From Agriotes lineatus (taxonomy: Eukaryota; Arthropoda; Insecta; Coleoptera; Elateridae): a stretch of 64,000 nt of DNA. The DNA lies in the NCBI GenBank assembly GCA_940337035.1, contig CALNHX010003274.1, positions 90,053 through 154,052 of the forward strand. The letters run 5' to 3'. This document shows, piece after piece, positions 11,382 to 21,779 of the stretch (the first letter of the stretch is position 1; every line of letters starts with the position of its first letter). The position numbers and the translations under genes were made by a program. Under the pieces are notes generated by a model. The model saw only the letters and a list, made by a program, of their open reading frames with translations, searched no databases and was not told where the DNA came from.

Positions 11382-11830
11382 TGTAACGACCTTGGGATCA
11401 GGCCGTTGCAGACGCGTGAGTCAGTGGCCCGAATATTCAAGAAACGACCTTGGAGCCAGGTGCGACGGATAAGTCAGCGGACTCTGTGATTAATACGCGT
11501 GACACGCCAGCGTAGCTGGAATGGTCGAGACGTTTTCCAGAAGGAATTATCCGGCAATATAAATACGTGCCCGCAGGAATAGCGGGCAGTACTGTTCCAG
11601 CTCGAAGGCGTAAAGCTGCCACATAAATAACGCGCATAAAATAAATATAACCACATAAATCATTAATGTTAAGTTATATATAAATAAATAAGTGTATCGT
11701 TGTTAGAAATAGTTCGCGGTAGTTTATAAATAGTTTGTGTTCGCGTTTAATAGTTGCTTTGTAAATCGTTTAAGATAAATCGTTGTAAATAAATGCTTAA
11801 AACCAAGAAGCGGCGTATAATTTTTAATAG
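11382..11830 (+). mobile_element. Possible solo LTR
   Basis: It starts 'tgtaacgacc' and has a TATA-like 'ggcaatataaatacgtgcc' near 11553, a GC-richer stretch of about 100 bp downstream, then a run rich in AATAAA-like signals ('aaataaatgct' near 11790). This order (TG start, TATA, R-like segment, polyadenylation signal) fits a retroviral-type LTR, but the right end and a target duplication could not be placed. The short open frames inside are probably chance. Confidence 0.35.
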
Positions 11831-13282
11831 CCCCAAAACGTAAAATGTGCAGTATGAACTTTTTGAGATTTTTTTGTAAAATTTACTATTTCCTTAAATT
11901 TATTAAATAAAATGTTTGGGTGTGACTGAGATATATACTTTCACTTTCTGCCGCTGGAGTGCATTGCATGTATCGAAATAAGCAGAAAGGGGAAATCCCT
12001 GTTAAAATCTTCGACTATATAGATATGGACTGCCAGCAACCCCCACTTTTCCCATAGAAGCAATGTATAAGGAATCAGCCGAAAAAATCCATTTCACGAG
12101 TCGAACTTCCGAGTGTTTGGTGAAGAATAGTGCGGTAGGGTTACAGAAAATCCCATTTTTATGGTGGCTTACAATGTGAAGTTGGTGTTGGGCAGTCCAT
12201 GTTTATATAGTCAAAGGTTAAAATTAATGATGTCTTTGAATAAAAATTAGAAAAATAAATATATTCATACAAAATAATTAAAATTTTTATTACGTTATTT
12301 AGAATACTTTCCATTTATTTTCAATAAAAATCAAGAGCATATTATGTGCATATATTGTAACTTTGAGTGCATATAGACAACAAAATTTATGAATATATAT
12401 GCGCATATTTTCGTACATTTGAGTGCATATAATTATCAGCTCTAGTGATGCCTCAGTACTTCCCTAATTATTTTTAGATGCTCACAATTCACAATGATGT
12501 ATTTTGAACAATTATTGTTCTTCAAAAATATTCTAGGTATTGAACCATTCAAAATTGGCCGCCTTATCGGCTACTACCTCATGAGCATCTGTGATATTTA
12601 ATTCTATCTTAAGGCTAGTCATCCACACAGCTTAAATCGTTTTTACAATGTGTTGTCTTTAATTTTCAGATGATTGACTTCAGTTTCTTTTCTAATACTT
12701 ATTACTTCCGAGTACTTACGGCTGCTTTCCCAATTTTCGTATCAATTCATCTACAAACAATCAACACTTGAAGAAACAATTGCTTTTTTTTTTAAATTGG
12801 CTCAGTACTTGGTTGTAAATTGTAAATTGATTTTATAACGTATTTTTTTATTTTTTGATCTGATGAAAAATAAGGCAACGCTAAGAAAAGGCCATTTGCG
12901 TTTTGTGTCCAGATTATAAGTGTAACAAGAGGGTAAAATTTTTTCGCAATTTTTCTGTTTGCAAAAATATGAAATTAAACATAAAAGATATCACGTTTAG
13001 AAGATACAAGTTTCAAGTTTTATCAGTGCTTCAAAACGATTTTTGCAGGCAGGGAAAAATTATGAACAAATTTTACCCCCTGCACGATCCATATTTTAAA
13101 AAAAAATATAAACAACGTGATAATTATTAGATTTTTTTATAACAGATTAATATTGTTGTCTTTGTTGACATCACTGAATATTGTGCCTGCCACTTTCCTG
13201 CCACTTTCGAGTTTATAACCTTGCTTAAACATTAATGCTGGTAAGAAATAAAGAAAACTACACACGTTTATGCCATTTTATA
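11831..13282. other. Unannotated AT-rich stretch
   Basis: No recognisable gene. 'gagtgcatata' occurs twice between 12360 and 12440 in a run of ATGCATAT-type steps, possibly the edge of an unrecognised element. A 75-codon open stretch at 12903-13130 lacks an ATG start and any family resemblance. Confidence 0.4.
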
Positions 13283-13712
13283 TACAGGGTGTTTCAGAAC
13301 TATGGGATCAAACTAGTAGGGCATATTCAGTGCGACGGTGGAAGTTATTTGAGTATACGAACCCATGTCCGGAAAGACCTCCCTGGGGCACCAGGACTCT
13401 ATGACTCGTTAAGACAGTTTAAAACATTTGAATGCATTGCAGTTTGTTGGTCCATATGCCAGATGCATATCCGCCAATTCTTGATTGGTGAAGTCCATAA
13501 GAACAAATGAATTGTTACAAACTTGCTGTACGTTATCGTTGACATTTGAGTAATTGAAACACATTTTGTTTTTAAACTGTCTTAACGTGTCATAGAGTCC
13601 CAGTGCCCCCAGGGAGCCATTTCCGGACATGGGTTCCTATACTCAAATGTCTTCTACCACTGCACTGAATACCACCTGGTAGTTTGATCCCAGAGTTCTG
13701 AAACACCCTGTA
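13283..13712. mobile_element. Palindromic 'tacagggtgtttc' element
   Basis: Tips 'tacagggtgtttcagaact' (13283) and 'agttctgaaacaccctgta' (to 13712) are exact reverse complements. The arms continue about 130 bp with a few mismatches (for example 'cccatgtccggaaa' and 'tttccggacatggg'). The central ~150 bp is unpaired and non-coding. It is a non-autonomous member of the class of insect palindromic elements that begin with this motif. Confidence 0.7.
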
Positions 13713-14444
13713 TGTCTTAATATGGGAAAAATTGGGCAATTTTCAATCTGCAGTCAAAATGTAAAAAAAATTTTAACAATGACTCCAATGCTTCTTATTA
13801 TAATTTTTATACAGTTCTGTAGGAACCAGTGATGAAAGCGGCACTATTAGTTATTCTTGATCAGCAGAGATCAACGAGATGGGAGAGTTGCACCAAAATG
13901 GAGGTAGGCAACTGCAATACAGGCAAATGTGATATTCACTAAGGCTGCAACACTGCAGTCATCAACCTACATTAAGATAAGGAAAATAAATACAGAATAC
14001 GAAACAATTCAAAGAGAAAATTAAAAAGAAATCTAAAGATATTAAAAAGTACAGTCGGTCCTTTACATTTGCAGAATTTTACCAACATTTTGTTTGAGTT
14101 AAAAGAGTTTGGGGTGCTTTATGATATTTGTGGCGGTTATGTGAACATAACCTCTATGAATGTTGAGGGACACTATGATGAATAGAGAAGATAATCTAAG
14201 AGAATAATAGTAGAAAAGCACTCCACTGAAAAATAAAAAAATAAAAACTAGGAAACTAAGAGGATAACAAGTCACAACTAAACGACTTTTTAAAAAGGTA
14301 AATCTTAATTACCTACAGTGACTTGTATGAGCGACACATATCTAGACCAAGTCCTTTGACAAAATATACAAAAAGCTCAAAGCATTACAAAGGACTACAG
14401 ACTGATATTACACCAAAAAATAAGTGTTACATCCAGTTACTTAC
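13713..14444 (-). other. Start of Mtr4 intron 3
   Basis: This follows the exon 3 donor on the minus strand. It contains no open exon continuing 'AEYAIA...', which is what the conserved protein would need next. AT-rich, with no repeat recognised. Confidence 0.45.
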
Positions 14445-15017
14445 TCAGCTACAACAGTTTTACCCGCCGACGTGTGGGCCGAAACCAGAACAGACTGGTT
14501 GCTGTCAATACAAGAAATCGACTCCTTCTGAAACGCATCCAACGTAAAGGGATACGTTTTGGCAGGTTCGCCGGTGTGGGCCACCAGGGGAACGTACGGC
14601 TGGCCGGGAGGGCAAGCCACCTCGTGTGTGCACGACTCCAACGAGTCTATCGTATGCACCACAAGCCTGTTCTTGAACTCTTCGAAGCTGCAACACGAAA
14701 GCGTGATCAATCCGGGCCCCACCTCCACTTTCTGAGCGTCCTTACTTGATGTCCTCGACATCGACGTCGATGTCGGCCCTCAGCCGTTTGCGAAGGGCGT
14801 CGTCGTTCTCCTCGTGTTCCCGCTTGGTCCCCTTGATTTCGGCGCTGGAATTGCGGTAATAAGGAAAAAAGAAGCGTGCTAAATTGAGGTTAGGTCGGGT
14901 GGCTACTAACTTGTCCGTTTCTCCCGCACTTTCGGCCGGCCTGGCCCCCGCGTACTCGCTCTCGGCGGCCTGGGGCTCCTCGAAGCAGTCGAAGAGGTCG
15001 GAGATGCAGTCTGCCAT
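14445..15017 (-). CDS. Mtr4: Exosome RNA helicase Mtr4, first three coding exons
   Basis: Exon 1 is 15017-14911 (ATG), exon 2 is 14844-14746 and exon 3 is 14687-14445. The introns of 66 bp (14845-14910) and 58 bp (14688-14745) have GT/AG ends, and exon 3 ends at a good donor (GA/GTAAGT). Spliced, they give 149 open codons plus two bases. The start 'MADCISDLFDCFEE' matches the acidic N-terminus of Mtr4. Exon 3 has 'ESCTHEVACP', the Q-motif region 'TYPFTLDAFQKESI' and helicase motif I 'SAHTSAGKT' (Lys at residue 145). Mtr4 is the nuclear Ski2-like 3'-5' helicase that feeds RNA to the exosome. Family members run to about 1000 residues, yet no later exon appears on the minus strand down to position 1. 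Either intron 3 exceeds 14.4 kb or this is a 5' fragment. The exons are GC-richer than their surroundings. Confidence 0.85.
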
Positions 15018-15235
15018 GGTTTTGCCGCAGTATTTCGCGAATTTGTATCAACAACACGCGCCAACTGCGGCCTCAGTTGAAACGCGAAAGTGGCGCAAAC
15101 AAAGAAGCTGTTTCCGGAAATATTCGCATACCTCTGCGGGTAACTTCCGGTTTGGCAAAACAGGTTGCAGGTAGGACTTCCCCGGGCAAATTTGAACGGT
15201 CGACGGCTAGGATCGGAGAGAAGTAATTTGGAACT
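15018..15235 (-). promoter_or_regulatory. Likely Mtr4 5' UTR/promoter, GC-rich
   Basis: The ~200 bp upstream of the Mtr4 ATG is much more GC-rich than its surroundings. It has two ETS-like cores, 'ttccggaa' (about 15112-15119) and 'cttccgg' (about 15144-15150), and no TATA box. This is typical of a housekeeping promoter; the assignment rests only on position and composition. Confidence 0.35.
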
Positions 15236-15783
15236 TAATGGTTTCATAAAAGTAATTCTAAATTATTGCCTTTACAGCTGACTACAACTGACGCTATTTA
15301 AATTTTAAGGGCAGATATAAAAGTTGTTTACCAAGAGAATCCCCTTACTGTAATCAGTTTGCGTTATCAGTTTAATTATGTAGTGAAAGTATTAATAAGA
15401 ATAATTTAGTAAATAATTTTCTTCAGAAATACCTACTGATAATCGGGTAATGCATAACAGATAGACTTACCTATCATAATATTTTTTTCTCCAAAAAAAT
15501 TTTTTTGACTATTCAACTCACTTGTTATGTATCAAAAACTGTCCAATAAAAATACAAGATTTGACGTCTTTGAGCCAATAAAAATGAACTATATTGACAA
15601 TTTTCACTAGTGAAAATAATCGACAATTTTCACTAGTGGTATAGTGAATATTTTAAACAAATGTGATTTTTAATGGAAAAAGTCAATATTAGTGTTCTGT
15701 TACTATAGAAATTGCGTAGTTTGTTGCTAGATTTACTGAAAACTAATTTTAAAACGTAGTTTGGTTCATTGAATAGTCCCTCG
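15236..15783. other. Unannotated stretch
   Basis: No gene. 'caattttcactagtg' appears twice within 45 bp (about 15598-15640), the first time as part of a perfect short palindrome. Otherwise plain AT-rich sequence. Confidence 0.4.
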
Positions 15784-15959
15784 AATACCATTCTTAGTCA
15801 AAGTTAAGTAGAATATTTTTGCGGTAGTATCACTCATGTCCATTGTGCTTGAGATTAAGACTCGTGCTAGCGCACTCGTCCTAATCGAACCTAAGCGCAA
15901 TGGACATTCGTGATACCACAGCAAAAATATTCGACATAACTTTGACTACTCATGGTATT
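15784..15959. repeat. Short foldback element
   Basis: Arms 'aataccattcttagtcaaag' (15784) and 'ctttgactactcatggtatt' (to 15959) pair. The pairing extends through 'atatttttgcggtagtatca' and its partner 'tgataccacagcaaaaatat', leaving a loop of about 40 bp. Non-coding. Confidence 0.65.
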
Positions 15960-15976
15960 ATAAGTGACTAGCAGTC

Positions 15977-16235
15977 CAGTGAGACAAATGTCTCATTTAA
16001 TAAAACAAAAAAGACCGTCCCGGACGGACCAGCGTCCCGCACGGACGGAAATCACGTGATTTCTCGAAAACCGGAAGTGTCACGTGACTGAAATTTGGTT
16101 CCTGACCTGACATGACCATTCATATAACTGACATATAACTTTAATAACTTTTTTCTCTATCTCTTACGGTTTGGCTGCTGAAACAGCGTCCCGGACGGAC
16201 GGACGGACAGACAAGTCTATTATATGTATATATAG
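15977..16235 (+). mobile_element. Dispersed element B, copy 1 (GGAC-tract element)
   Basis: It begins 'cagtgagacaaatgtctcat' and ends with 'ggacggacggacggacagac' followed by 'aagtctattatatgtatata'. An inverted, longer copy lies at 19912-20315. Shared marks are 'gaaatcacgtgatttctcg', 'gtcacgtgac', 'ctgacctgacatgaccatt' and 'cttacggtttggctgctgaa'. Non-coding; transposon class unknown. Confidence 0.65.
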
Positions 16236-16530
16236 ATTATTTTAATACTTCTTAATCCTATGCCTTTCTATCGTGAGGTGTAAGGTGAGTGTAATTTAGT
16301 TTTGTTTTGCATATTTCTCTTCATATTTGTTGTTTGATTTCTTCCCATGTTAAGCCCTTATTCTTCTCTGCCTCCTCTCTTATTTGATCATTCCAAGTTT
16401 TGTCGGTCTTCTCTTATTCTTTTCTTGTGATTTTGTTTTATATACTTATTCTTTTTGTATTAAGTCTTCTATCTTCCATACGGCATATATGTATAAACCA
16501 TCTTAGCTGTCTCTCTACCAATTTGTCATA
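16236..16530 (-). pseudogene. LINE 3'-terminal fragment
   Basis: On the minus strand from 16530 it reads 'DKLVERQLRWFIHICRMED' and then 'KTWNDQIREEAEKNKGLTW' in a shifted frame. These are conserved blocks of the C-terminal tail downstream of reverse transcriptase in RTE-like LINEs. It abuts the palindromic element at 16531 and is not contiguous in sequence with the LINE tail on the other side of it, so it is a separate insertion. Dead. Confidence 0.55.
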
Positions 16531-17143
16531 TACAGGGTGTCTCAAAATTGACACCCGTGCTTTTGGGATTTGATTCAGGGAGCTAAAAGAACTCGAAAAT
16601 AAAGAGTGAAAATTTTTCCGTTTGTCTTTTGTTATCGAGATATCAATTAAAAACAAAAATTTAAGATACAAACTTTAAATTTTATTAAATACGAATAATA
16701 TTTGAAAACAAGTTATTTTACACATATCTTGTCACAAAATGTGTTCAAATAGGTTGCCTCCTATTTCAAAGCAAACATTCGCACGTTTTATTATTGAAGT
16801 GCGAACGCTCTGTAGCATATTTTCGTCAATTGACGCCACAGCAGCGTGATTGCGAGCGACGACATCTTCAGGATTCACAACAGGTAAGCACACAAAACCG
16901 AAGGAAATACTTATCAATACGACAGAACGATTAATAAATCCTTTACATCGCCATAGCCACCTTATTGAATTATGTTACACAACAAATTGGAGCGACCGGG
17001 CGATAGAAGTTATTATTTACATTTTCATCAATAACTCGATAACAAATGACAATCAGAAAGTTTTCCACTCTTCAGTTTCGATTTCTTTTAGCCCCTTGCA
17101 TCAAACCCCAGAAGCACGGGCGTCAATTTTGAGACACCCTGTA
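16531..17143 (-). mobile_element. Palindromic element with a transposase C-terminal remnant
   Basis: Tips 'tacagggtgtctcaaaattg' (16531) and 'caattttgagacaccctgta' (to 17143) are exact reverse complements. Shared inner blocks include 'gtcttttgttatcgag' and 'ctcgataacaaatgac'. Inside, on the minus strand at about 16860-16732, a frame reads 'VVARNHAAVASIDENMLQSV', 'RTSIIKRANVCFEIGG' and 'NLFEHIL', then stop. The pattern 'vR..f..R...Ci...G.hFEhlL' is the usual extreme C-terminus of Tc1/IS630/mariner-type transposases carried by elements with these tips. This copy is an internally deleted, non-autonomous derivative inserted into LINE debris. Confidence 0.65.
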
Positions 17144-17262
17144 TAATTATACAAGGTTGTACATTCCATCACGGGATAGTAACCACCTCTTCATTGAGGC
17201 TCTCAGACGCATTTGTTTTTGTGGAGCGTCACTCCACTTTTCTTTTTTCTTCACATGTCCTT

Positions 17263-18850
17263 CTATAATTTTTTGTTTTTCTTTGCCACCTCTGCTATTT
17301 TCTTCCACTTTTTCCTGTCCTGTATTTTTCTTCCCCAATCTGTAATTCCCATTATCTTCAGGTCTTTCTCGATTTGGTCGCTCCATCTGTTCTTCAGTCT
17401 TCCTTTTGGTCTGCTTGCATCTGGTTTCCATTCTGTAATCTTAACATCGCTGCTATCCTTCATCCTTTTTATGTGTCCATACCATTTCAGTCTTGATGCT
17501 TTTATTATTCTTACTATATTTTCATTCTGAAGTATCTCTTCCATTTCAAAATTCGTTAATCTTTGGTACTCCCCCTCTCTTATTTTCTTTGGACCATATA
17601 TTTTTCTTATCATGTTTCTTTCGAAAATTTTTAGTTTTTCCTTCTCTCCACTTGTCATTGTTGTAGTTTCAGCCGCGTACGTGACTACTGTCCTGATTGC
17701 TGTCTTGTATATTTTCATTTTTGTTTCCCTTTTTATAGTTTTGCTTTGTATTATTTGTTTATATTTATGGTAGGCTCGATGTCCCGCCTGTATTCGCTGT
17801 GTTATTTCATCCTTTTTGTCATTTTTGTAATTGATATTTTTTCCAAGATATCTGAAATTCTTCACCACCTCAAATATGTATTTATCGATTGCTATTTGTT
17901 CATTTCCTTGTCTTTACTTCTTCCCTGTATCTCCATAAATTTCGTCTTTTCTTCATTAATTAGTAATCCTCTCTTCTTGGCGTTTCCTATAAGTTGTAGT
18001 AGTGTCTCAACTAAACTTTTCTTATCTCTTGCTATAATTGCCACTACCTGTTCTGCTTTATTCCTTATTGTTCCTGTTACGTCGCAGTCCTTTATAATTC
18101 CATCCATTGCTATATTGAAAATAGTTGCCGATAGTCCGTCTTCTTTACTTACTCCCGTATTGGTCTTGAACTCCTTCTATATGCCTTCGTCCATTATTAT
18201 CGCTGCTTTCGTATTCTCCATTGTCATTTCCACTAGTTTTATTATTTTCTTTGGTATTTTCATTTCTTGCATGTCGATTTTTATTTGTTTTTTATTTAGA
18301 CTATCGAACGCTTGTTTAAAGTCGACAAATAGTATTTGTGCTCGATATCATGTTCGTAGCATTTTTCAATTATTTGGCTAAGGATCTGGATGGCATCTAT
18401 TGTTGACCTTCCCTGTCGGAACCCATACTGGTATTCACCCATCCTGGCCTCTGTTACCTTCCTCATTCTTTTTTGTATTAAAGTCGTTAGTATCTTGTAT
18501 ACAGTATTCAGCAAAGTGATCCCTCTATAATTGGTACATTTCAATGGGTTACCTTTCTTAAGTATTGGTACTATTAAACCTTCATTCCATTCCAGAGGCA
18601 TATTTCTGTTTCCCATATTTGTTCTATTATGTATCGCCTTTAGTAATTCCTCTCCGCTGTATTGTATCATTTCATTCATCATGTCATCTGGTCCCGCTGC
18701 TTTGCCATGCTTTAGTTTCTTTACAATTTCCTTCACTTCTTCTTCCGATGGTGCATCTTGTCGTTCTTCTGTGTTTTGCTGTATCTCCTCGTCAATTTCA
18801 TCCATTTCCTGTTCCGGTTTTGCTAGCAGATTCCTAAGTGTTCTATCCAA
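17263..18850 (-). pseudogene. LINE copy A reverse transcriptase and C-terminal tail
   Basis: The open block 18850-18296 has 'LKHGKAAGPDDMMNEMI', 'GLIVPILKKGNPLKCTNYRG' and 'EYQYGFRQGRSTIDAI'. About 18290-17892 reads 'GVSKEDGLSATIFNIAMDGI' and then 'EQVVAIIARDKKSL'. The catalytic YADD expected between VV and AII is missing, apparently by a short in-frame deletion. The block 17868-17263 is the tail: 'NFRYLGKNINYKNDKKDEI', 'RLKWYGHIKRMKDSSDVKI', 'RPKGRLKNRWSDQIEKDLK'. Frame breaks lie near 18296 and 17880. Inactive. Confidence 0.75.
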
Positions 18851-19187
18851 TCTTTATTTTCTATTTTTGCCATGTTTGGTTTCCTGTTCTGTTTCTTGAT
18901 GTATTAGTATAGTTTGGAGTTACTCTTGCTTTCACTCTCCATTTCTTCCATTATTTCTTCCACCCATTCATTCTTTTTCTTTTTCATTAGCCCATTTCCT
19001 TCTTTTCTTATTTCCTTATATCTTTCATAACTTGCATCTTTCCTGTTTTTATCCATTTAAGCCTGGCTTTTTTCTTTTCCTGTATTATTTGGTCGCATTT
19101 CTCATCCTACCATTTGTTTTTATTTCATCTCTTTTCTATTCCTACTACGTTTTCCGTGGCTTTAATTATCGCATTCTTTATTCTTTT

Positions 19188-20540
19188 TCATTTGGTTTCT
19201 ATTTCGTTGTCTTCTTCCATTTCTGTTAGTTGCTTTTTTATTTCTTCCTGGTATTTTCCTTTTTTCTCTTTAATACTTTTTGTATCCCATTTTTTCCTCC
19301 CTGCCTGCTTCTTTGTTTGGTTTATTCCTCCTGTGTTGATCGTTGCTACTACCATTATGTGGTCCGTGTCTATGCTTGCCCCTCTGTATGATCTTACGTA
19401 GTGTATCATTTTTTCTCTCTTTTTTGATATTATATAATGGTCAATCTGGTTTCCTGTGGTTTTTCCCGGCAACATCCATGTAATTTTATGTTCATACTTG
19501 TGTTTAAATTCTGTGCTGACTATGTACATATTCATTTCTGTTGCCAGATTACATATCCTCATCCCGTTGTCATTTGTTTTCTCGTGCAGTGTATTCTTTC
19601 CTGCCACTTGCTCTATGTACTTCTCTTTTCCGATGTGTGCGTTTACGTCTCCTAATATTATAACCGTCTCGTGTTTTGGGATTTCGTCGCATGTTTTTCC
19701 TAATGTTTCATAGAACTTATTTTTATCTTCGTCCTCTACGTCCTCCATCGGTGCATACACATTTATTAATGCTAAGTTTGCTATTTTATTTTTAAGCCTC
19801 ATGTACGATACTCTTCCATCTACTCTCTTGTATATGATCACCTTCTTTTAAAGCTTTCACTGACCAGAAAACCCGTTCCTCTGTGCCCCTGTTTTTTCCC
19901 CTCCGTAGTATCCATATATATAATAGACTTGTCTGTCCGTCCGTCCGTCCGTCCGGGACGCTGTTTCAGCAGCCAAACCGTAAGAGATAGAGAAAAAAGT
20001 TATGAAAGTTATATGTTTGGAATGGTCATGTCAGGTCAGGAACCGAATTTCTGTCACGTGACACTTTCGGTTTTCGAGAAATCACAAAAAAGACCGTTTT
20101 TCAAATAGAACGCGTATTAAATAAAAACTGGTTCACCAGCCAAACGGAGCTGCTACCCTCTGCGCCTTAAAACCTCGATCGGTTAGGCAACCACTTTGAC
20201 AGCTTCGGTTGCCTAACCGATCGAGGTTTTAAGGCTGAAACAGTTTTTATTTAATAGGCGTTCTATTTGAAAAACGGTCTTTTTTGTTTTTTTAAATGAG
20301 ACATTTGTCTCACTGCATGCTAGTAGTGTATAATCCTTCTTATCTAATCTTCCTTTTCCCTTCCATCTGATTTCCTGTACTGCCATCACTTCTACTTTAT
20401 ATTCTTTCATTTGATTTGCAATTTCCTCCATTTTTCCTACTGTCAACATCGTTTTTAGATTCCAGGTCGCGATCCTTATTATTGTTTTCTTTTTATTTTT
20501 TGTGTTTTTCTTGTTTCCATTATATCTTAGCCTGTCCATT
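19188..20540 (-). pseudogene. LINE copy A apurinic-like endonuclease, split by an insertion
   Basis: The N-terminal half (about 20540-20316) has 'IRIATWNLKTMLTVGKMEEI' and 'EVMAVQEIRWKGKGRLD', including the metal-binding Glu of the APE-type fold. The reading stops where element B is inserted (19912-20315). The C-terminal half (19850-19188) has 'LALINVYAPMED', 'VIILGDVNAHIGK', 'NQIDHYIISKK' and 'SIDTDHIMVVATI', covering the Asp/Asn and final Asp-His catalytic positions. Catalytic residues survive but the frame is interrupted, so no whole enzyme can be made. In an active element it nicks the target DNA to prime reverse transcription. Confidence 0.7.
19912..20315 (-). mobile_element. Dispersed element B, copy 2, carrying an inner hairpin
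   Basis: This is an inverted copy of 15977-16235, including the GTCC/GGAC tract near 19932-19955 and 'gacatttgtctcactg' at the end. It has an extra ~200-bp hairpin at about 20090-20285 whose arms pair 'ccttaaaacctcgatcggtt' with 'aaccgatcgaggttttaagg'. It interrupts the LINE endonuclease, so it inserted after that LINE. Confidence 0.65.
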
Positions 20541-20769
20541 GCCATAATCTTTGCCGTTTCGTCCAACCCATTTTCATTACCTAGTAGTTTTTTGGATTCG
20601 TTCTCGTGATTTTTCTTAGCTGTTCATTATGACCTTCAGGAGACCTTTCTGATACTGTACGTTTCTGTCCCTCTTGTTTTTCTTTCTCCATATTTTCAAA
20701 GTCTTCACATCCGTATTTTACGCCATTAATTATAAGTTTATCACGTTTGAGGACTGCTCTTTGTCCCTT

Positions 20770-21271
20770 CTATCTGGCTTCTTTCATAAGTGGTATAAGG
20801 TATTTCCTTCTATCCTGTACTATCTTTGTGTAATCTTCGTCTATCCAGATATCAGATCCTTTTAGGTTTTTGGTATATCTATACATTTCCATTTTCTTCT
20901 CCCATGTTTTGAATTTAACAAGCATTGGTCTCTTCTTTCCTGTTCTAAATCCTCCTATTCTTCTAATCTCAGTCAACTCTTCATCGCTAATTCGTCCCAA
21001 CCCCATTTTCTCGAAAATTTCTTTCACTTTTTCTTTCCCTTCTTCTGTATTTTCCTTTTTTTTATCCTCTACTTCTTTGATTATTACATTATTTTTCTTT
21101 ATTTCGTTTTCAATTAATTCTATTCTTTTATCTTGTTGTTTAATTGTTTGTTTTAATTTTTTTATTTTCTTCTTTCAAATCTCTTATTACTTCCGTATTT
21201 TTATCCGTCTTCTCTTCTAAGCTTGATAATTTTTCCTGTATCTGAACAAACATTTCTTTTATTTCGTCCAT
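20770..21271 (-). pseudogene. LINE copy A ORF1 (coiled-coil RNA-binding protein)
   Basis: It starts ATG at 21271 ('MDEIKEMFVQIQEKLSSLEE'), a heptad-rich coiled coil. After a frameshift near 21150 ('LKQTIKQQDKRIELIENEI') it runs into 'MGLGRISDEELTEIRRIGGF' and 'RPMLVKFKTWEKKMEM', then 'GSDIWIDEDYT', resembling the RNA-binding domain of LINE ORF1 proteins. It ends at 20770. One frameshift breaks it. It normally coats LINE RNA in the retrotransposition particle. Confidence 0.6.
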
Positions 21272-21779
21272 ACTTAATTTTTAGGGGTCTCAAACACCGT
21301 TATGTCTAAAACCTACTATGTTCATTTTTAGACCGGTAGTTCAAGCTGGCCTATTCCTCAAATATGTGTAAAAATGTTCTTCTGTCGGTTTTCAAATTTT
21401 ATTAATTTATTATTATTCTGTATTTATGCAACCCACCAAACTAAATCCGGTATGGTGTGTTTCCTATCATTCGGTCGTGGTGTTGGAGGTTACACACCTT
21501 GTCCTATCTTTGTTATCACTTATAATGCATGCAAATTTCAACTTTATATTTATCTTTCCTTAACCTGAAACTTAGTAATTCAAATTGCTTTACGCACAGC
21601 TTTGTTGCTGCTCTCGTCTCTATTTCGTATTTCCCACTTTCGACAGCCTCTTCTCCGTCAAGTCAAGGCTTCACTTCCCTCCGCTTTGTCTTGATTCAAT
21701 TAACCCAAATTGGACTTTAAAAACTTAGTAGCATGTCATTCGACCTTCACTCTCCACAGGACCCAACTTGTCATATCTG
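21272..21779. other. Gap between the two RTE-like LINEs
   Basis: Pyrimidine-rich on the plus strand. It may be the 5' UTR of LINE copy A (minus strand), but no feature confirms this. The open frames seen here on + have no family resemblance. Confidence 0.35.

Larger units (their letters stand above)
17147..21271 (-). mobile_element. RTE-like non-LTR retrotransposon (copy A), decayed
   Basis: Read on the minus strand from 21271: ORF1 with a coiled coil, then an endonuclease split by an insertion at 19912-20315, then reverse transcriptase and a C-terminal tail ending at 17263, plus about 110 bp of 3' sequence. Module order and motifs ('IATWNLKTML', 'GDVNAHIG', 'NQIDHYIISKK', 'NYRGITLL', 'EYQYGFRQGRST') match insect RTE-type elements often mis-annotated as craniofacial development protein 2. 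Frameshifts, stops and a lost catalytic box make it inactive. The poly-Phe/Ser open frames on the opposite strand are shadows of its A-rich sense strand. Confidence 0.75.

Noticed and set aside
12903..13130. 75-codon open stretch
   Set aside because: Non-ATG start, AT-driven composition and no recognisable motif.
17157..21720. Many plus-strand open frames rich in Phe, Ser, Leu and Cys, looking like membrane proteins
   Set aside because: They are antisense shadows of the A-rich coding strand of RTE-like LINEs; the minus-strand readings carry the real motifs.
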